Shown here piece after piece: positions 33,064 to 41,765 of a stretch of 64,000 bases of DNA. Source of the stretch: RYN-230 sp963834515 (lineage in GTDB: Bacteria > Actinomycetota > Actinomycetes > Streptosporangiales > Streptosporangiaceae); contig CAWICB010000001.1 in assembly GCA_963834515.1 (NCBI GenBank), forward strand, positions 186,001 to 250,000. Direction: 5' to 3'. The notes below the pieces were generated by a model. That model made no database searches and was not told where the DNA came from. It worked only from the letters and a program-made list of their open reading frames with translations. Position 1 is the first letter of the stretch. Every line of letters begins with the position of its first letter. The position numbers and the translations under genes are program-made.

Positions 33064-35544
33064 CTACTCCGCGCGCAGCGCGGGGGCCGGGCGGACTCGC
33101 GCTGCCGCCTGACCGGGAATGGCCGCTACGAGGCAGGCCACCGCCACCGTTGCCGGGATGACTGCAAGTAGCTCGAGCACGGACACGACCGGGTCAGCGG
33201 GTACTCCGGCCGACACGGCGAACAGCGTCCAGGCCCATCGGCCCGCGAGCGCGCCGGCGGGCAAGCCGGCGGCGAGCGCAACCGCGCTGATGGCGCACGC
33301 CTGCCACAGCACCACGCTGAGGAGCTGCGGCCTGCCCATGCCGAGCACTTTCAGCACCGCAAGGTCCCGCCCGCGGCGCTGTACGCTGGTTACCAGCACG
33401 TGCGCCAGGGTGCCGGCCGCTAGCAGGGCGAGCACGACGCCGAGGACAAGTGGCGTGTCCCTGACGGCCGTGTAGTTACGAACGTCGCTCGGCTTCTGGT
33501 CGGAGATCACCTGACACACTTGCGGCGGGCAGCCGATCAGTCTCGTCGCTGCGGTGAGGTTTGCGACCTCGGCTCGAGGGCTCGTGCCGGGACGATAACG
33601 TGCCAGCACGAAGTTGAAGCAATCATGGCTGCAGCCGGTCTGCGGGTCGGCCACTGAGAGCACGTTCGCCTGCACGACGGCGCCGCTGCCCAGGTCGGTG
33701 GCGACGAGCGAGCCCTGTCCGAACGCGGCAAGGACCGCGACGCCGACGATCGTCATCATCCCCGGCCGCTTGGCGGTGAAGGCCGAGCCGGTGAGGGCTG
33801 ACGCCCGCACGCGGATCCGCTGACCGACCCGGAGGTGCAGTTCCCTCAGCGTCTCCGCGCCGAGGGCGATCTCATCCGGCGCCATCGGCGCGTGCCCGGA
33901 CAGTATCGTAACGTAACCTGCGCCGCGAAACGCGTTGACCCCAATCGCCGGCACGACGGTGCCGTTGATGCTGAGCTGGCCGTAGTTCCCGGCCGCGTAC
34001 CCGGTGAGGCCCGGCTGGATCGACGCGATCCTGGCGACGATTGGCTGGCTGACGCCGCCGAAGCTGAAATCGAGGTCCTGCTGCCAGTCCAGGCCGTACT
34101 GGGCGGGCGTGCCGAGCAGGTGCCCGAGGCTGGACCCGAAGACCAGCGCCGCGACCGTCGCAGCGACGGCGATCGCGGTGCCGATCAGAGCACTGCGGAC
34201 CGGTACCGCCGTCCGGCCGCGCCCCGGCTGCAACGCCATCCGGACGCCGATGCGCCTATTGACCGAGCCGCCCGCGCCCAGCGCCGCGGCGGTGCGCGAC
34301 AAGCGCTCGGGCGCCGCCGGCTCGGATGCGGGCCAGGAGGCAGGAGACTTCGCGGACACGCGCCACACGGCGGGCAGCACGACGGCTAGCGGCAGGAGCA
34401 TGATGGCGCCCAGGCCGGCGCCGAGGACAGCGACGTTAACCGCTAGCCCAGGGTGCGGCTCGGCGATCCGGGCCGGGCCGATCGGCGTGAGCGGCGAGGC
34501 GGCAACGGCCACGACGACAGCCAGCAGACCCCCGGTCGTTGTGACGATGGCGGTCCGTGCCAGTGACAGACTGGCCAGCTGGCCTGGCGCCATGCCCAGC
34601 GAGCGCAGCACGGGGAAATCCCGGGCGTCCAGGACGAGCTGCCTGCTGAGCAGCTGTGCCGCCACGGCGAGCAGAAGCAGCCCGGCCAGCGCCGCGAACG
34701 CGCCCAGGGCCACCGCCTGCGGCCGGATCGCCCGCTGGGTTGCGGCCTGCTGGTCGCTGACGTCGGTGATGTACACCCCGCCGGTACCGGTGCCGCTCGT
34801 ACTCGGTGCGGCGAGTGCCGTCGCAGCCGCGTCGAACTTCTGCACGCTGGCACCCGGCTTCAGCGCCACGGCCAGTTCGGTGCCGTAGCTGGCGCTGGCC
34901 GAGAGCGCTGTGCGCGCGAACGGCGGACTGAGCAGTACCTGCGGCATCGCGGTCAAGGCGGTCGCCGGCACGATCTGGTCGTCAAAGGCTACGACGGCCG
35001 TGACCGTAGTGGAGAGCACGACCGCCTTGCCCAGCTCGGCGTTCGCGGTGACCGGGGACTGCGGGATGATCGCGAGCCGGAACGTGCTGCCGGGCCGCAG
35101 GTGATACCGGTCAGCGAGTTGCTGATCGACCATCACGGCATGTGGGTCCGCCGCGCGCCACATCCGGCCGGCCAGGATCTTGACCCGGTCGGTCCGCACA
35201 CCGACGGAGTTGTCAGGGCTCGAGAAAACGTTCACCTCTTGCGACGAGAGTCCGTGCGCGGTCGGCAGCACAGCGTCGTCGTAGACAACTTCGCCCGCGG
35301 ACTCGACGCCAGGCAGACTGGCCACCGCGTGGTAGTACGCTCCGGCACCACCCCCATAGACGATCTGCACCTGGCTCGCGTGTGCCCACGTCAGCAGCCT
35401 GCCGTACGCGGTGTCGGTGCGCCGGGCACCGGCCGCGCAGGCAAGCACGGCCCCGCCGACAAGGCCGAGCAGCAGCGCCAGGCTGAGCAGCGGCCGCCAC
35501 CGCGACCTCACGTCGTATCGCAGGGTTCGGAGCACAGCCGCCAT
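33064..35544 (-). CDS. FtsX/MacB-type ABC transporter permease
   Basis: 826 residues from ATG 35544. The architecture is N-terminal helix (SRWRPLLSLALLLGLVGGAVL), a large periplasmic-type domain (to about residue 270), three helices (ALGAFAALAGLLLLAVAAQL, TAIVTTTGGLLAVVVAVAAS and the next), a second soluble domain, and three C-terminal helices ending AAARVRPAPALRAE. This duplicated FtsX layout belongs to lipoprotein or peptide-handling ABC permeases that work with a separate ATPase. No ATPase gene is in the window. A fragment of a second permease ends 3 bp upstream, so the locus once encoded a tandem permease pair. Confidence 0.88.
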   Translation of the reverse strand: MAAVLRTLRYDVRSRWRPLLSLALLLGLVGGAVLACAAGARRTDTAYGRLLTWAHASQVQIVYGGGAGAYYHAVASLPGVESAGEVVYDDAVLPTAHGLSSQEVNVFSSPDNSVGVRTDRVKILAGRMWRAADPHAVMVDQQLADRYHLRPGSTFRLAIIPQSPVTANAELGKAVVLSTTVTAVVAFDDQIVPATALTAMPQVLLSPPFARTALSASASYGTELAVALKPGASVQKFDAAATALAAPSTSGTGTGGVYITDVSDQQAATQRAIRPQAVALGAFAALAGLLLLAVAAQLLSRQLVLDARDFPVLRSLGMAPGQLASLSLARTAIVTTTGGLLAVVVAVAASPLTPIGPARIAEPHPGLAVNVAVLGAGLGAIMLLPLAVVLPAVWRVSAKSPASWPASEPAAPERLSRTAAALGAGGSVNRRIGVRMALQPGRGRTAVPVRSALIGTAIAVAATVAALVFGSSLGHLLGTPAQYGLDWQQDLDFSFGGVSQPIVARIASIQPGLTGYAAGNYGQLSINGTVVPAIGVNAFRGAGYVTILSGHAPMAPDEIALGAETLRELHLRVGQRIRVRASALTGSAFTAKRPGMMTIVGVAVLAAFGQGSLVATDLGSGAVVQANVLSVADPQTGCSHDCFNFVLARYRPGTSPRAEVANLTAATRLIGCPPQVCQVISDQKPSDVRNYTAVRDTPLVLGVVLALLAAGTLAHVLVTSVQRRGRDLAVLKVLGMGRPQLLSVVLWQACAISAVALAAGLPAGALAGRWAWTLFAVSAGVPADPVVSVLELLAVIPATVAVACLVAAIPGQAAARVRPAPALRAE

Positions 35545-35547
35545 GGC

Positions 35548-35680
35548 CTAATCCCTTCGCAGGATCACCGCGGGCCGAACGCGCGCGGCTTGGACGGCCG
35601 GCCAGGCCCCGATGACGACGACGGCAGCGACGCCCAGCGCCACCGCGCCGAGCAGCCCGCCGATCACGCAACCGCCACCA
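35548..35680 (-). pseudogene. C-terminal remnant of a second FtsX-type permease
   Basis: About 43 codons (VIGGLLGAVALGVAAVVVIG, then PAVQAARVRPAVILRRD and stop 35548-35550) match the last membrane helix and conserved R-P-A-x-x-L-R tail of FtsX permeases. Upstream text is unrelated. The next 280 bp to the IS256 hold a frame fragment (AVTFDLKAFFAVTG, about 35880-35930, minus) that I cannot assign. Confidence 0.7.
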
Positions 35681-35957
35681 CCGCGCGCCAGGAGCGCTGG
35701 TGCGTCGCCGCCGCCAGTAGAACGCCACAGCCAACAGGAATCAGCCCCGCGGGCCGCAGCGCAGGCTTGTCCCATGCCCGTCATTGTGCGCCGGATTCCA
35801 CCAGCCGACAGGAAGGGTCCCACCACCGATCTCCGGGCAGCCACCACCACCGTCGCGGTCAGCCCCCCGGGTCTTGCCCGGTCACCGCGAAGAACGCCTT
35901 CAAATCGAAGGTCACCGCCCGCACCGCGGACAGCCGCGAACGACACGGATCACCCGG

Positions 35958-35965
35958 GTATTAAG
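35958..35965. repeat. Left target-site duplication of the IS256 element
   Basis: GTATTAAG, identical to 37373-37380. Confidence 0.9.
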
Positions 35966-37372
35966 GGGTCTATCTCACGAACGGTGTTTCCGGCGTTGGC
36001 TGGTTAGTAGGTCTCGGCGGCCGGCCAGCGGTCACCGAACGTGATGGCGAAGGCGTTGATCACGGGTTTCCAGCGCATCGTCCACCGGGTGCGGCCTGTC
36101 CCGGTCGGGTCCAGGCTGCGGGTCACAAGATACAGGCATTTCAGTGCGGCCTGCTCGCTGGGAAAGTGGCCGCGGGCCCGGACCGCGCGGCGGTAGCGGG
36201 CGTTCAGGGATTCGATCGCGTTCGTGGAGCAGATCACCTTCCTGATCTCGGTATCGTAGTCGAGGAACGGGATGAATTCGTTCCACGCGTTGCGCCACAG
36301 CCGGATCATCGCACCATATTTATCACCCCACTTCTCTTCCAGCTCGTCCAGCGCCGCGGACGCCGCATCCACATTAGGCGCGGTATAGATAGGCCTGATA
36401 TCCCGCTTGATCGCATCAGCGTCCCTGCGGGAAGTGAGCCGGAACGTATTCCTGATGAGATGGATAATGCATGTCTGGACGATGGCGAGCGGCCACACAT
36501 TCCCCACCACTTCCGGCAGGCCTTTCAGCCCGTCGCACACCAGGAAGAACACATCCCGCACCCCACGGTTCTTCAGGTCGGTGAGCACGCTCATCCAGAA
36601 CCTGGCGCCCTCACCGCCGGTCCCGGCCCACAGGCCCAGCACGTCCTTGCGGCCGTTGACGGTGACGCCTATGGCGGCGTAGACAGGCCGGTTGGCCACC
36701 TGGCCGTCCCTGACCTTGACCACGATGGCGTCGATGAAGACCGCCACATAAACCGCATCCAGCGGCCTGCTGGCCCATTCCTGCATCTCGGCCACGACTT
36801 TCTCGGTGATCCGCGACACGGTTTCCCTGGAAATAGACGCCCCGTAGATCTCAGCGAAATGCGCCGAGATCTCTCCCGTGGTCAGTCCTTTCGCATACAG
36901 CGACAGCACAATCTCGTCCACCTCGGTGAGCCGGCGCTGCCTCTTCTTCACGATCTGCGGTTCGAAAGTCCCCTCGCGGTCGCGGGGAACATCGATGCGG
37001 ACTTCACCTGCCGCATCGGAGATGACCGTCTTGGAGCGGACGCCGTTGCGCACATTCGCTGACCGGCGTTCCGGCGCCGCCTGATTCTTCTCATGCCCCA
37101 GGTGCTCAGTGATCTCCTCGTTCAGGGCCGTTTCCAGCACATTCCTGGTGAATAGCTTCAGCAGCCCATCAGGCCCGGTCAGCTCCAGGCCCCGCTGCCG
37201 GGCCTCGGCCACCATCGCCGCCGCGGCGGCCTGCTCTGGCGACAGCTGCCGCCCGTCACTCTCGTCCCTCTTGTGTGGATTCACAGCATCTGATGTCATC
37301 ACTCACAGTGCCCATCCCGCCGGATCTCAGCCCGGCGTGTCGGGCCGGAAACACCGTTCGCTGCACAGTCCC
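35966..37372 (-). mobile_element. IS256-family insertion sequence, complete, with 8-bp target duplication
   Basis: 1407 bp. Both ends begin GGG and share CGAACGGTGTTTCCGGC as inverted terminal repeats (left inner part about 35979-35995; right 37344-37360). The flanks carry the direct repeat GTATTAAG at 35958-35965 and 37373-37380, the 8-bp duplication expected for IS256. The transposase is intact, so insertion may be recent and the element active. Confidence 0.95.
36004..37302 (-). CDS. IS256-family transposase
   Basis: 432 residues; start GTG 37302 or the next codon ATG 37299. The N-terminus has LLKLFTRNVLETALNEEITE, then RNGVRSKTV and RDREGTFEPQIVKKRQRR. The catalytic DDE core follows: FIDAIVVKVRDG (first Asp), FFLVCDGLKGLPEVVG (second Asp) and a Glu in the C-terminal part, with the family signature VQTCIIHLIRN and ICSTNAIESLNARYRRA. 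Full length with no damage seen. The enzyme cuts and joins element ends through circular intermediates. Confidence 0.97.
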   Translation of the reverse strand: MMTSDAVNPHKRDESDGRQLSPEQAAAAAMVAEARQRGLELTGPDGLLKLFTRNVLETALNEEITEHLGHEKNQAAPERRSANVRNGVRSKTVISDAAGEVRIDVPRDREGTFEPQIVKKRQRRLTEVDEIVLSLYAKGLTTGEISAHFAEIYGASISRETVSRITEKVVAEMQEWASRPLDAVYVAVFIDAIVVKVRDGQVANRPVYAAIGVTVNGRKDVLGLWAGTGGEGARFWMSVLTDLKNRGVRDVFFLVCDGLKGLPEVVGNVWPLAIVQTCIIHLIRNTFRLTSRRDADAIKRDIRPIYTAPNVDAASAALDELEEKWGDKYGAMIRLWRNAWNEFIPFLDYDTEIRKVICSTNAIESLNARYRRAVRARGHFPSEQAALKCLYLVTRSLDPTGTGRTRWTMRWKPVINAFAITFGDRWPAAETY

Positions 37373-37380
37373 GTATTAAG
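37373..37380. repeat. Right target-site duplication of the IS256 element
   Basis: GTATTAAG, identical to 35958-35965. Removing the IS plus one copy restores the pre-insertion sequence. Confidence 0.9.
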
Positions 37381-37481
37381 CGTTCGGCGGCTCATTAGCC
37401 GGGTTAACGACCATGTGATCGATCACCTGTGGACCGCCCCGGAGATCTTGGAGGCTCTGATCCCTGGAAGGATGCAGAGTC

Positions 37482-37802
37482 ATGCCTGCACAGCGGAAGT
37501 ACCCCGATGAGCTGCGCGAACGCGCGGTGAAGATGGTTCTGGAGATCCGTGCCCGGGACGGCAAGGGCCACGGCGAGCTGGCCCGGGTGGGCCGTCAGCT
37601 GGGTGTTCATCCCGAGGCGTTGCGTGGCTGGGTCAGGCAGGCTGAGGTCAACAGCGGCTCGCGGCCGGGTACCACGACCGAAGATCAGAAGCGGATCGCG
37701 GAACTGGAGCGGGAGAACCGCGAGCTGCGGCGGGCTAATGAGATCTTGAAGGCGGCGAATGCGTATTTCGCCCGCGAACTCGACCCCAGGCTTCCGCGCT
37801 AG
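37482..37802 (+). CDS. IS3-family OrfA (DNA-binding transposase subunit)
   Basis: 106 residues from ATG 37482. A helix-turn-helix (PDELRERAVKMVLEIR, VGRQLGVHPEALRGWVRQAE) is followed by a leucine-zipper coiled coil (KRIAELERENRELRRANEIL). The normal partner OrfB overlaps in the -1 frame at the end, as expected for programmed frameshifting. OrfA alone usually represses or guides transposition. Because OrfB is truncated here, transposition should fail. Confidence 0.92.
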   Translation: MPAQRKYPDELRERAVKMVLEIRARDGKGHGELARVGRQLGVHPEALRGWVRQAEVNSGSRPGTTTEDQKRIAELERENRELRRANEILKAANAYFARELDPRLPR

Positions 37803-38080
37803 TCGGGTTCATTGATTCACATCGTGGCCGGTTCGGTGTGGAGCCGGTCGGCGCGGTCCTGGAATTCCCGGTCTCCACGTATTACGCGGTGAAGAAGCGT
37901 GAGCGGCAGCCGTCGCTGCGTGAGGTCCGGGATGAGCAGCTGGAAGAGGACATCATGCGTGTATGGGAAAACCGCAGGAAGGGCTGCGGGCTGTATGGGG
38001 CGCGGAAGGTATGGCTGCAGTTGCGCCGTGATGGGATTGAGGTGGCGCGGTGCACGGTGGAGCGGCTGCTGATCCACCTG
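37802..38080 (+). pseudogene. IS3-family OrfB, truncated before its catalytic core
   Basis: In the -1 frame relative to OrfA: FIDSHRGRFGVEPVGAVLEF, STYYAVKKRERQPSLREVRD and GLYGARKVWLQLRRDGIEVA to VERLL at about 38080. The DDE integrase domain is absent. The frame runs on into unrelated sequence to 38302. Confidence 0.85.
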
Positions 38081-38302
38081 CCATCGGTACTGGCCGTCGC
38101 CCTGCAGGCACAACGCAAGATCCACACCATCTCCAAGACCCGCCACCGGCGCACTCTTCCCGCGCACGCACGGGTACTCACCGCCATCCGCGAATCCAAC
38201 ACCGACCAGGCCGAAATCGAAGCACGCGATATCGTCAAACGCGCCCACAGGGACATCCTTTACTACACTGGGCGCTCCCGCCGGTCAGGAGCCTCGGACT
38301 GA
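38081..38302 (+). other. Unassigned coding-like segment fused to the OrfB remnant
   Basis: An open stretch (AQRKIHTISKTRHRRTLPAH, TAIRESNTDQAEIEARDIVK, stop 38300-38302) continues the frame of the OrfB remnant. It looks like the 3' end of another gene, joined where OrfB breaks off. No family recognised. Confidence 0.35.
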
Positions 38303-38328
38303 ATCGCCCTGCTCAATCCGGAGGCCTC

Positions 38329-38520
38329 TTGATCTTCATGGCGGAGCGGCGGCAGCAGGATGAGACTGCGCCAGTACCCGTGGGGTACCTGGACACGCCA
38401 GAACCGCCGACTGCCGCGGCCTGGCGGATGTGGTATGACACGTGGGCCAAGGGCACATCTTGGCGCTGCCATGTGCGGTCGAGTCGTGCGGCGCCCACCA
38501 GGCCGAGTCGACTCCGCTAA
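38329..38520 (+). CDS. Short hypothetical protein
   Basis: TTG 38329 lies six bases after GGAGG; ATG 38338 is the alternative. It gives 60-63 residues (AERRRQQDETAPVPVGYLDT, then AWRMWYDTWAKGTSWRC). The start is well placed, but the C-terminal third looks like random reading of debris, so a truncated gene is likely. Function unknown. Confidence 0.3.
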   Translation: MIFMAERRQQDETAPVPVGYLDTPEPPTAAAWRMWYDTWAKGTSWRCHVRSSRAAPTRPSRLR

Positions 38521-38572
38521 CTCCTATCGTCCATGAGCGCAGATTGGAACCAGGCCCCGGGGAACCAGGCCA

Positions 38573-38938
38573 TTACCGCCGGGCGAGGAAGCAGACCTGC
38601 CCTGGCTGGATGGTTCGGGGCTGATCGAGCAGGGCAGACAGCGCACTGGTGACGGCGGCGACGAAGCCCCGGTCTTGGGGGAAGGTTTTCGCTGAGACGA
38701 GGACCAGCCCGCCATGGGCCTGGCTAGCGGTGCGGTACCGGGCATCAAGAGGAATAAAGTCCTTGATGTTCACCGTGACCAGGGCACGTCCCGTTGCGGT
38801 GGCATGCGCCAGGATCTGATCGTCGGCCAGGCCGACAAGGGCCGGGTCTGCTACAACGGCGAGGACATCGTGGCCTTTGGCGCGCAATTGCTCGGCGATG
38901 ACGCCGGAGAGCATCTCATCGAGCAGCAGGGCGGTCAT
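38573..38938 (-). CDS. DUF5615 PIN-like toxin
   Basis: 121 residues from ATG 38938, 4 bp after the antitoxin stop. N-terminal LLLDEMLSGVIAEQLRAKGH with DVLAVVAD and DDQILAHATATGRALVTVNI (acidic and aspartate residues of the Mut7-C/PIN-like fold), then KDFIPLDARYR. DUF5615 proteins are predicted ribonuclease toxins of type II toxin-antitoxin loci, usually encoded after a DUF433 or ribbon-helix-helix antitoxin as here. All catalytic-type acidic residues appear present. Confidence 0.85.
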   Translation of the reverse strand: MTALLLDEMLSGVIAEQLRAKGHDVLAVVADPALVGLADDQILAHATATGRALVTVNIKDFIPLDARYRTASQAHGGLVLVSAKTFPQDRGFVAAVTSALSALLDQPRTIQPGQVCFLARR

Positions 38939-38942
38939 CAGG

Positions 38943-39389
38943 TCACCCGGCGAGCAGTTCGCGTTCCCGCCGCCAGGCGTCTTCGGCGGCTGCCTCGGCT
39001 GCTTCGGCCGTTGTAATCTCGGCGTCTATCTCGTCGGGATAGGAGGCCCAGTAACGGATGGCGATGCGGAGCGAGCGCACTGGCAGCCCGGTGTTCTCGG
39101 CTATCAGGCTGAGCAGTTCGTCCTCGGCTAGGTCCGGACCGGATACGCGGGCTGACTTGACCGCCCGGACGGCCTCCCAGACGTCAGGGCCGCCCGCCAG
39201 GGCCGCCCGGCGGCCAGTTGGCCCTGGGCGGAACACGATGCCAGGATGCTCGCCCACGCGCAGTGCCTCATCCACCAGCCGGTTGGCCGCCGAAGAGATG
39301 GACATCCCAGGGTTGGCGGCGACGAAGGACGACAGCCGTTCAGCCACCGCGGTATCGAACCGGACGGGCGTTGCCGCGCGTTTGCTCAT
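38943..39389 (-). CDS. Antitoxin with RHH-like N-terminus and DUF433-like C-terminus
   Basis: 148 residues from ATG 39389. The N-terminus (TPVRFDTAVAERLSSFVAAN, SISSAANRLVDEALR) has ribbon-helix-helix spacing for DNA binding. The middle (GEHPGIVFRPGPTGRRAALA, VWEAVRAVKSARVSG) and LIAENTGLPVRSLRIAIRYW match DUF433-type antitoxins. It precedes the toxin by 4 bp in one operon. A 15-bp palindrome directly in front of its start codon suggests autorepression by the antitoxin or the complex. There is no ribosome site, so the message may be leaderless. Confidence 0.8.
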   Translation of the reverse strand: MSKRAATPVRFDTAVAERLSSFVAANPGMSISSAANRLVDEALRVGEHPGIVFRPGPTGRRAALAGGPDVWEAVRAVKSARVSGPDLAEDELLSLIAENTGLPVRSLRIAIRYWASYPDEIDAEITTAEAAEAAAEDAWRRERELLAG

Positions 39390-39404
39390 GACTACATTGT
39401 AGTC
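39390..39404. promoter_or_regulatory. Operator palindrome of the toxin-antitoxin operon
   Basis: GACTACATTGTAGTC is a perfect 7-1-7 palindrome whose first base touches the antitoxin start codon (39387-39389). A protein bound here would cover the transcription start. It is AT-rich compared with its surroundings. Confidence 0.7.
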
Positions 39405-39709
39405 GCAAGGTATTGCACTGTCGAAGAAAGCTCCTCGGATGATACTTCTGGGCCGACGCCGACCGGGCCGCAAAAGGGGACCCGCCGCCAGCGGCGCGGG
39501 CATGATCGGCTAGACGTTACCGGAGATCCGCCGCCTGCTCGCCGGCCTCGCCTGGCGCTACCTCCCCGATCCTGAAGCCCTGCTTTCTTCTGAAGCTTCT
39601 CAAGAAGACTCTGCAAGGTAGCCATTAGCGCGCCGGCGAGACTGCCCAATACGATCCCGAGGATGAACACCGCGTCGGTCACATTGCTGTCAGCACTTTG
39701 GTTGTGCAT
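39392..39709 (-). CDS. Possible small single-span membrane protein
   Basis: ATG 39709 opens a 105-codon frame with a good membrane helix (TDAVFILGIVLGSLAGALMA) and an amphipathic follow-up (LQSLLEKLQKKAGLQD). The C-terminal half overlaps the antitoxin operator and looks non-coding, so the true product may be shorter or absent. On the plus strand 39510-39600 reads a small transposase-like scrap (EIRRLLAGLAWRYLPDPEAL). Low confidence. Confidence 0.3.
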   Translation of the reverse strand: MHNQSADSNVTDAVFILGIVLGSLAGALMATLQSLLEKLQKKAGLQDRGGSARRGRRAGGGSPVTSSRSCPRRWRRVPFCGPVGVGPEVSSEELSSTVQYLATTM

Positions 39710-39763
39710 CGAGCACGCCAAGCCGGACCCGCAAACACCCAAGCCACGGCGTAGCCTGGTGCT

Positions 39764-40189
39764 ATGGAGGAACCTGGCCACGCGCTCGCGGCACGTCGTC
39801 ACGCGGGCCAGGCGCTGAGCGGAAGCGGTGGCGGCGACCCGGCCGTGCTGGCCCGCGTGGCCCAGACCGAGGCCCTGTTAGCCGTAGCCGTGGCGATTGA
39901 CCGTCTCGCGGAAGCGCTGCGTGGACGTGATATATCCCAGCCGTCACCGGCACCAGGGCAGGCCTACCGGGTGGCCGAGATACGCCGCCAGTACCCGAAC
40001 GCCTACCTGCCCTGGACTGCTGAGTCCGACGCGGCGCTCCTCGCCGCCCACCAGGCCGGTCATGATGTGGCCGCGCTGGCCGACACGTTCGGCCGCCAGC
40101 CCTCAGCCATCCGCTCCCGGCTGAACCACCTGGGCGCCAATGCCCCCGCGGGGCGGGCCGGCGACGGCGGTGCCAGCCCGCAGCCATGA
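39764..40189 (+). CDS. Protein with SANT/Myb-like helix-turn-helix domain
   Basis: 141 residues from ATG 39764. After a variable Ala-rich helical N-terminus, the C-terminal 60 residues (QYPNAYLPWTAESDAALLAA, DVAALADTFGRQPSAIRSRL) match a small helix-turn-helix module found in many bacterial proteins next to nucleases and helicases. It precedes the NERD nuclease gene by 22 bp in the same direction, so the two are probably one operon with a nucleic-acid role. Exact function unknown. Confidence 0.7.
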   Translation: MEEPGHALAARRHAGQALSGSGGGDPAVLARVAQTEALLAVAVAIDRLAEALRGRDISQPSPAPGQAYRVAEIRRQYPNAYLPWTAESDAALLAAHQAGHDVAALADTFGRQPSAIRSRLNHLGANAPAGRAGDGGASPQP

Positions 40190-40211
40190 GCGCCGGGCAG
40201 GACCGTGGTCA

Positions 40212-41036
40212 ATGATGCGGATCGTGTCGTTGTCAGACCATCCGGGCACCATGCGCCGGGAAGCGCAGCAGCGGCGTGCTGCCGCTGACCGCGAGGCGCA
40301 GCGGGCGTATGAGGATGTGCTGGCCGTGCACCGTGAGCGCGTGGGCCGAGCCCGCGCGGCGCGGGATGAAGCCTGGGCTGCGCGGCGCTGGGCCGGGTGG
40401 CTGCGCGGCGTCTTCGCCGTGCGCCGGGCCCAGCGGCAGGTCCGGGACGCCCGTCGGCCGGTGAGCCCGCCGACGGATGAAGAGGAGCGCTGGGCCGCCG
40501 GGGCGGCCGGGGAACTGCTGGTCGCCGACGAACTTGGCCAGGTGCTTGGTGACGAGTGGACCCTGTTCCGCGGCTATCGCAACCGGCGTGGCGAGATCGA
40601 TAACCTGCTGCTGGGCCCTCGCGGGCTGTTCGCCGTCGAGGTCAAGAACCAGAACGCGCGGGTCAACTGCCATGGCGACCAGTGGTGGTCCACCAAATAC
40701 GACCGGTACGGCAACCTGGTGGAGCCCCGGCGCGAGATGGCCGACGGCCGGGGACGGTCCCCTAGTGTTCAGCTCAACGAGCCCGCCAGCCAGCTTGAGG
40801 GCTTCCTGGGCTCGCGCCATCACCCGGGCGCAGTCGAGCGCATCGTTGTGCTCATCCACCCACGGGCCCAACTGACCAGCTGCACCCGCCCGACCGTGCA
40901 CATCTTCACGTCCGTCCGGCAGATCCTCAGCCTGCTGAACGCCTCCCCGGTGGCCATCACCGCCGCCGAGCACGCGGAGCTTGAGCGGCTGATCATCCGG
41001 GACCACCGCTTTCACGAAAGGCGCCGCTCACCCTGA
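40212..41036 (+). CDS. NERD-domain (nuclease-related) protein
   Basis: About 274 residues from ATG 40212 (ATG 40215 also possible). A long charged coiled-coil N-terminus (REAQQRRAAADREAQRAYED) is followed by the NERD domain: GAAGELLVADELGQVLGDEW, GEIDNLLLGPRGLFAVEVKN with the PD-(D/E)xK-type residues (Asp in IDN; ExK in VEVK), and a C-terminal part with IVVLIHPRAQL. NERD proteins are predicted DNA-processing enzymes, often in accessory or defence regions. The catalytic pattern is intact. A weak basic segment (RRWAGWLRGVFAVRRAQRQV) may bind DNA or membrane. Confidence 0.85.
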   Translation: MMRIVSLSDHPGTMRREAQQRRAAADREAQRAYEDVLAVHRERVGRARAARDEAWAARRWAGWLRGVFAVRRAQRQVRDARRPVSPPTDEEERWAAGAAGELLVADELGQVLGDEWTLFRGYRNRRGEIDNLLLGPRGLFAVEVKNQNARVNCHGDQWWSTKYDRYGNLVEPRREMADGRGRSPSVQLNEPASQLEGFLGSRHHPGAVERIVVLIHPRAQLTSCTRPTVHIFTSVRQILSLLNASPVAITAAEHAELERLIIRDHRFHERRRSP

Positions 41037-41300
41037 CTCCGCGCCATCGCCGGAACGCGCCCGGCGGCCAGGCGCGTGGGCCGCCTGCCTGGTCAAGCTG
41101 CGCAGCCGAACCGGTCGTCATCTTGGATCTGCTGCGATCACCCCGGCGAGTACGTAACTGGTACCAGGCAGCCCAACCGGCTTTTCGCGGCGCGAACCCT
41201 GGCTTACTGCGGCCGCGATGGCTTGCCTGGTTGCAGACCCGAAAACCGTTTTGCCGGAGCGCGGGTCTAACCGGGTGATGGGCGAGAGAGAGGAATCAAC

Positions 41301-41765
41301 ATGCGCAAGGCCCGTATCAGCGCGGAGGCGGAGTCAACCCGCGAGATCCGCAAGCCGGACGAGCAGTGGCGCCAGGAGTTGACGCCGCTGCAGTACAGCG
41401 TGCTGCGGCAGGCTCACACTGAGCGGCCGTTTACTGGCACGTACGTCCACAATCACGAAGATGGTTCCTACCGGTGCGCCGGGTGTGGCAGCGTGTTGTT
41501 CCGCTCGGACGCCAAATTCGATTCAGGTACCGGATGGCCGAGCTTCGACGAGCCCGCCGTCGCCGAAGCCGTTGAGCTGCGGCCGGACAACAGCCTGTTC
41601 ATGCGCCGCACCGAGGTCGTCTGCCGTCGCTGCGGTGGCCACCTCGGCCACGTCTTCAACGACGGGCCGACTCGGACCGGCGACAGGTACTGCATCAATT
41701 CCTGCTCGCTGGCCTTCGAGCCCGCGGCGGGGAATGAGGAGCAGGGCGAAGACCAGACGGCTTAG
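41301..41765 (+). CDS. msrB: Peptide-methionine (R)-S-oxide reductase
   Basis: 154 residues from ATG 41301 with a GAGAGAGGA ribosome site. All MsrB hallmarks are present: two zinc CxxC pairs (Cys59/62 in CAGC, Cys108/111 in CRRC), GTGWPSFDEP, HLGHVFNDGP and the catalytic RYCINS (Cys131). It reduces the R-sulfoxide of protein methionine using thioredoxin. An N-terminal extension of about 25 residues (AEAESTREIRKPDEQW) precedes the domain. A zinc anti-sigma factor and ECF sigma gene begin 100 bp downstream in the same direction, suggesting oxidative-stress control. Confidence 0.96.
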   Translation: MRKARISAEAESTREIRKPDEQWRQELTPLQYSVLRQAHTERPFTGTYVHNHEDGSYRCAGCGSVLFRSDAKFDSGTGWPSFDEPAVAEAVELRPDNSLFMRRTEVVCRRCGGHLGHVFNDGPTRTGDRYCINSCSLAFEPAAGNEEQGEDQTA

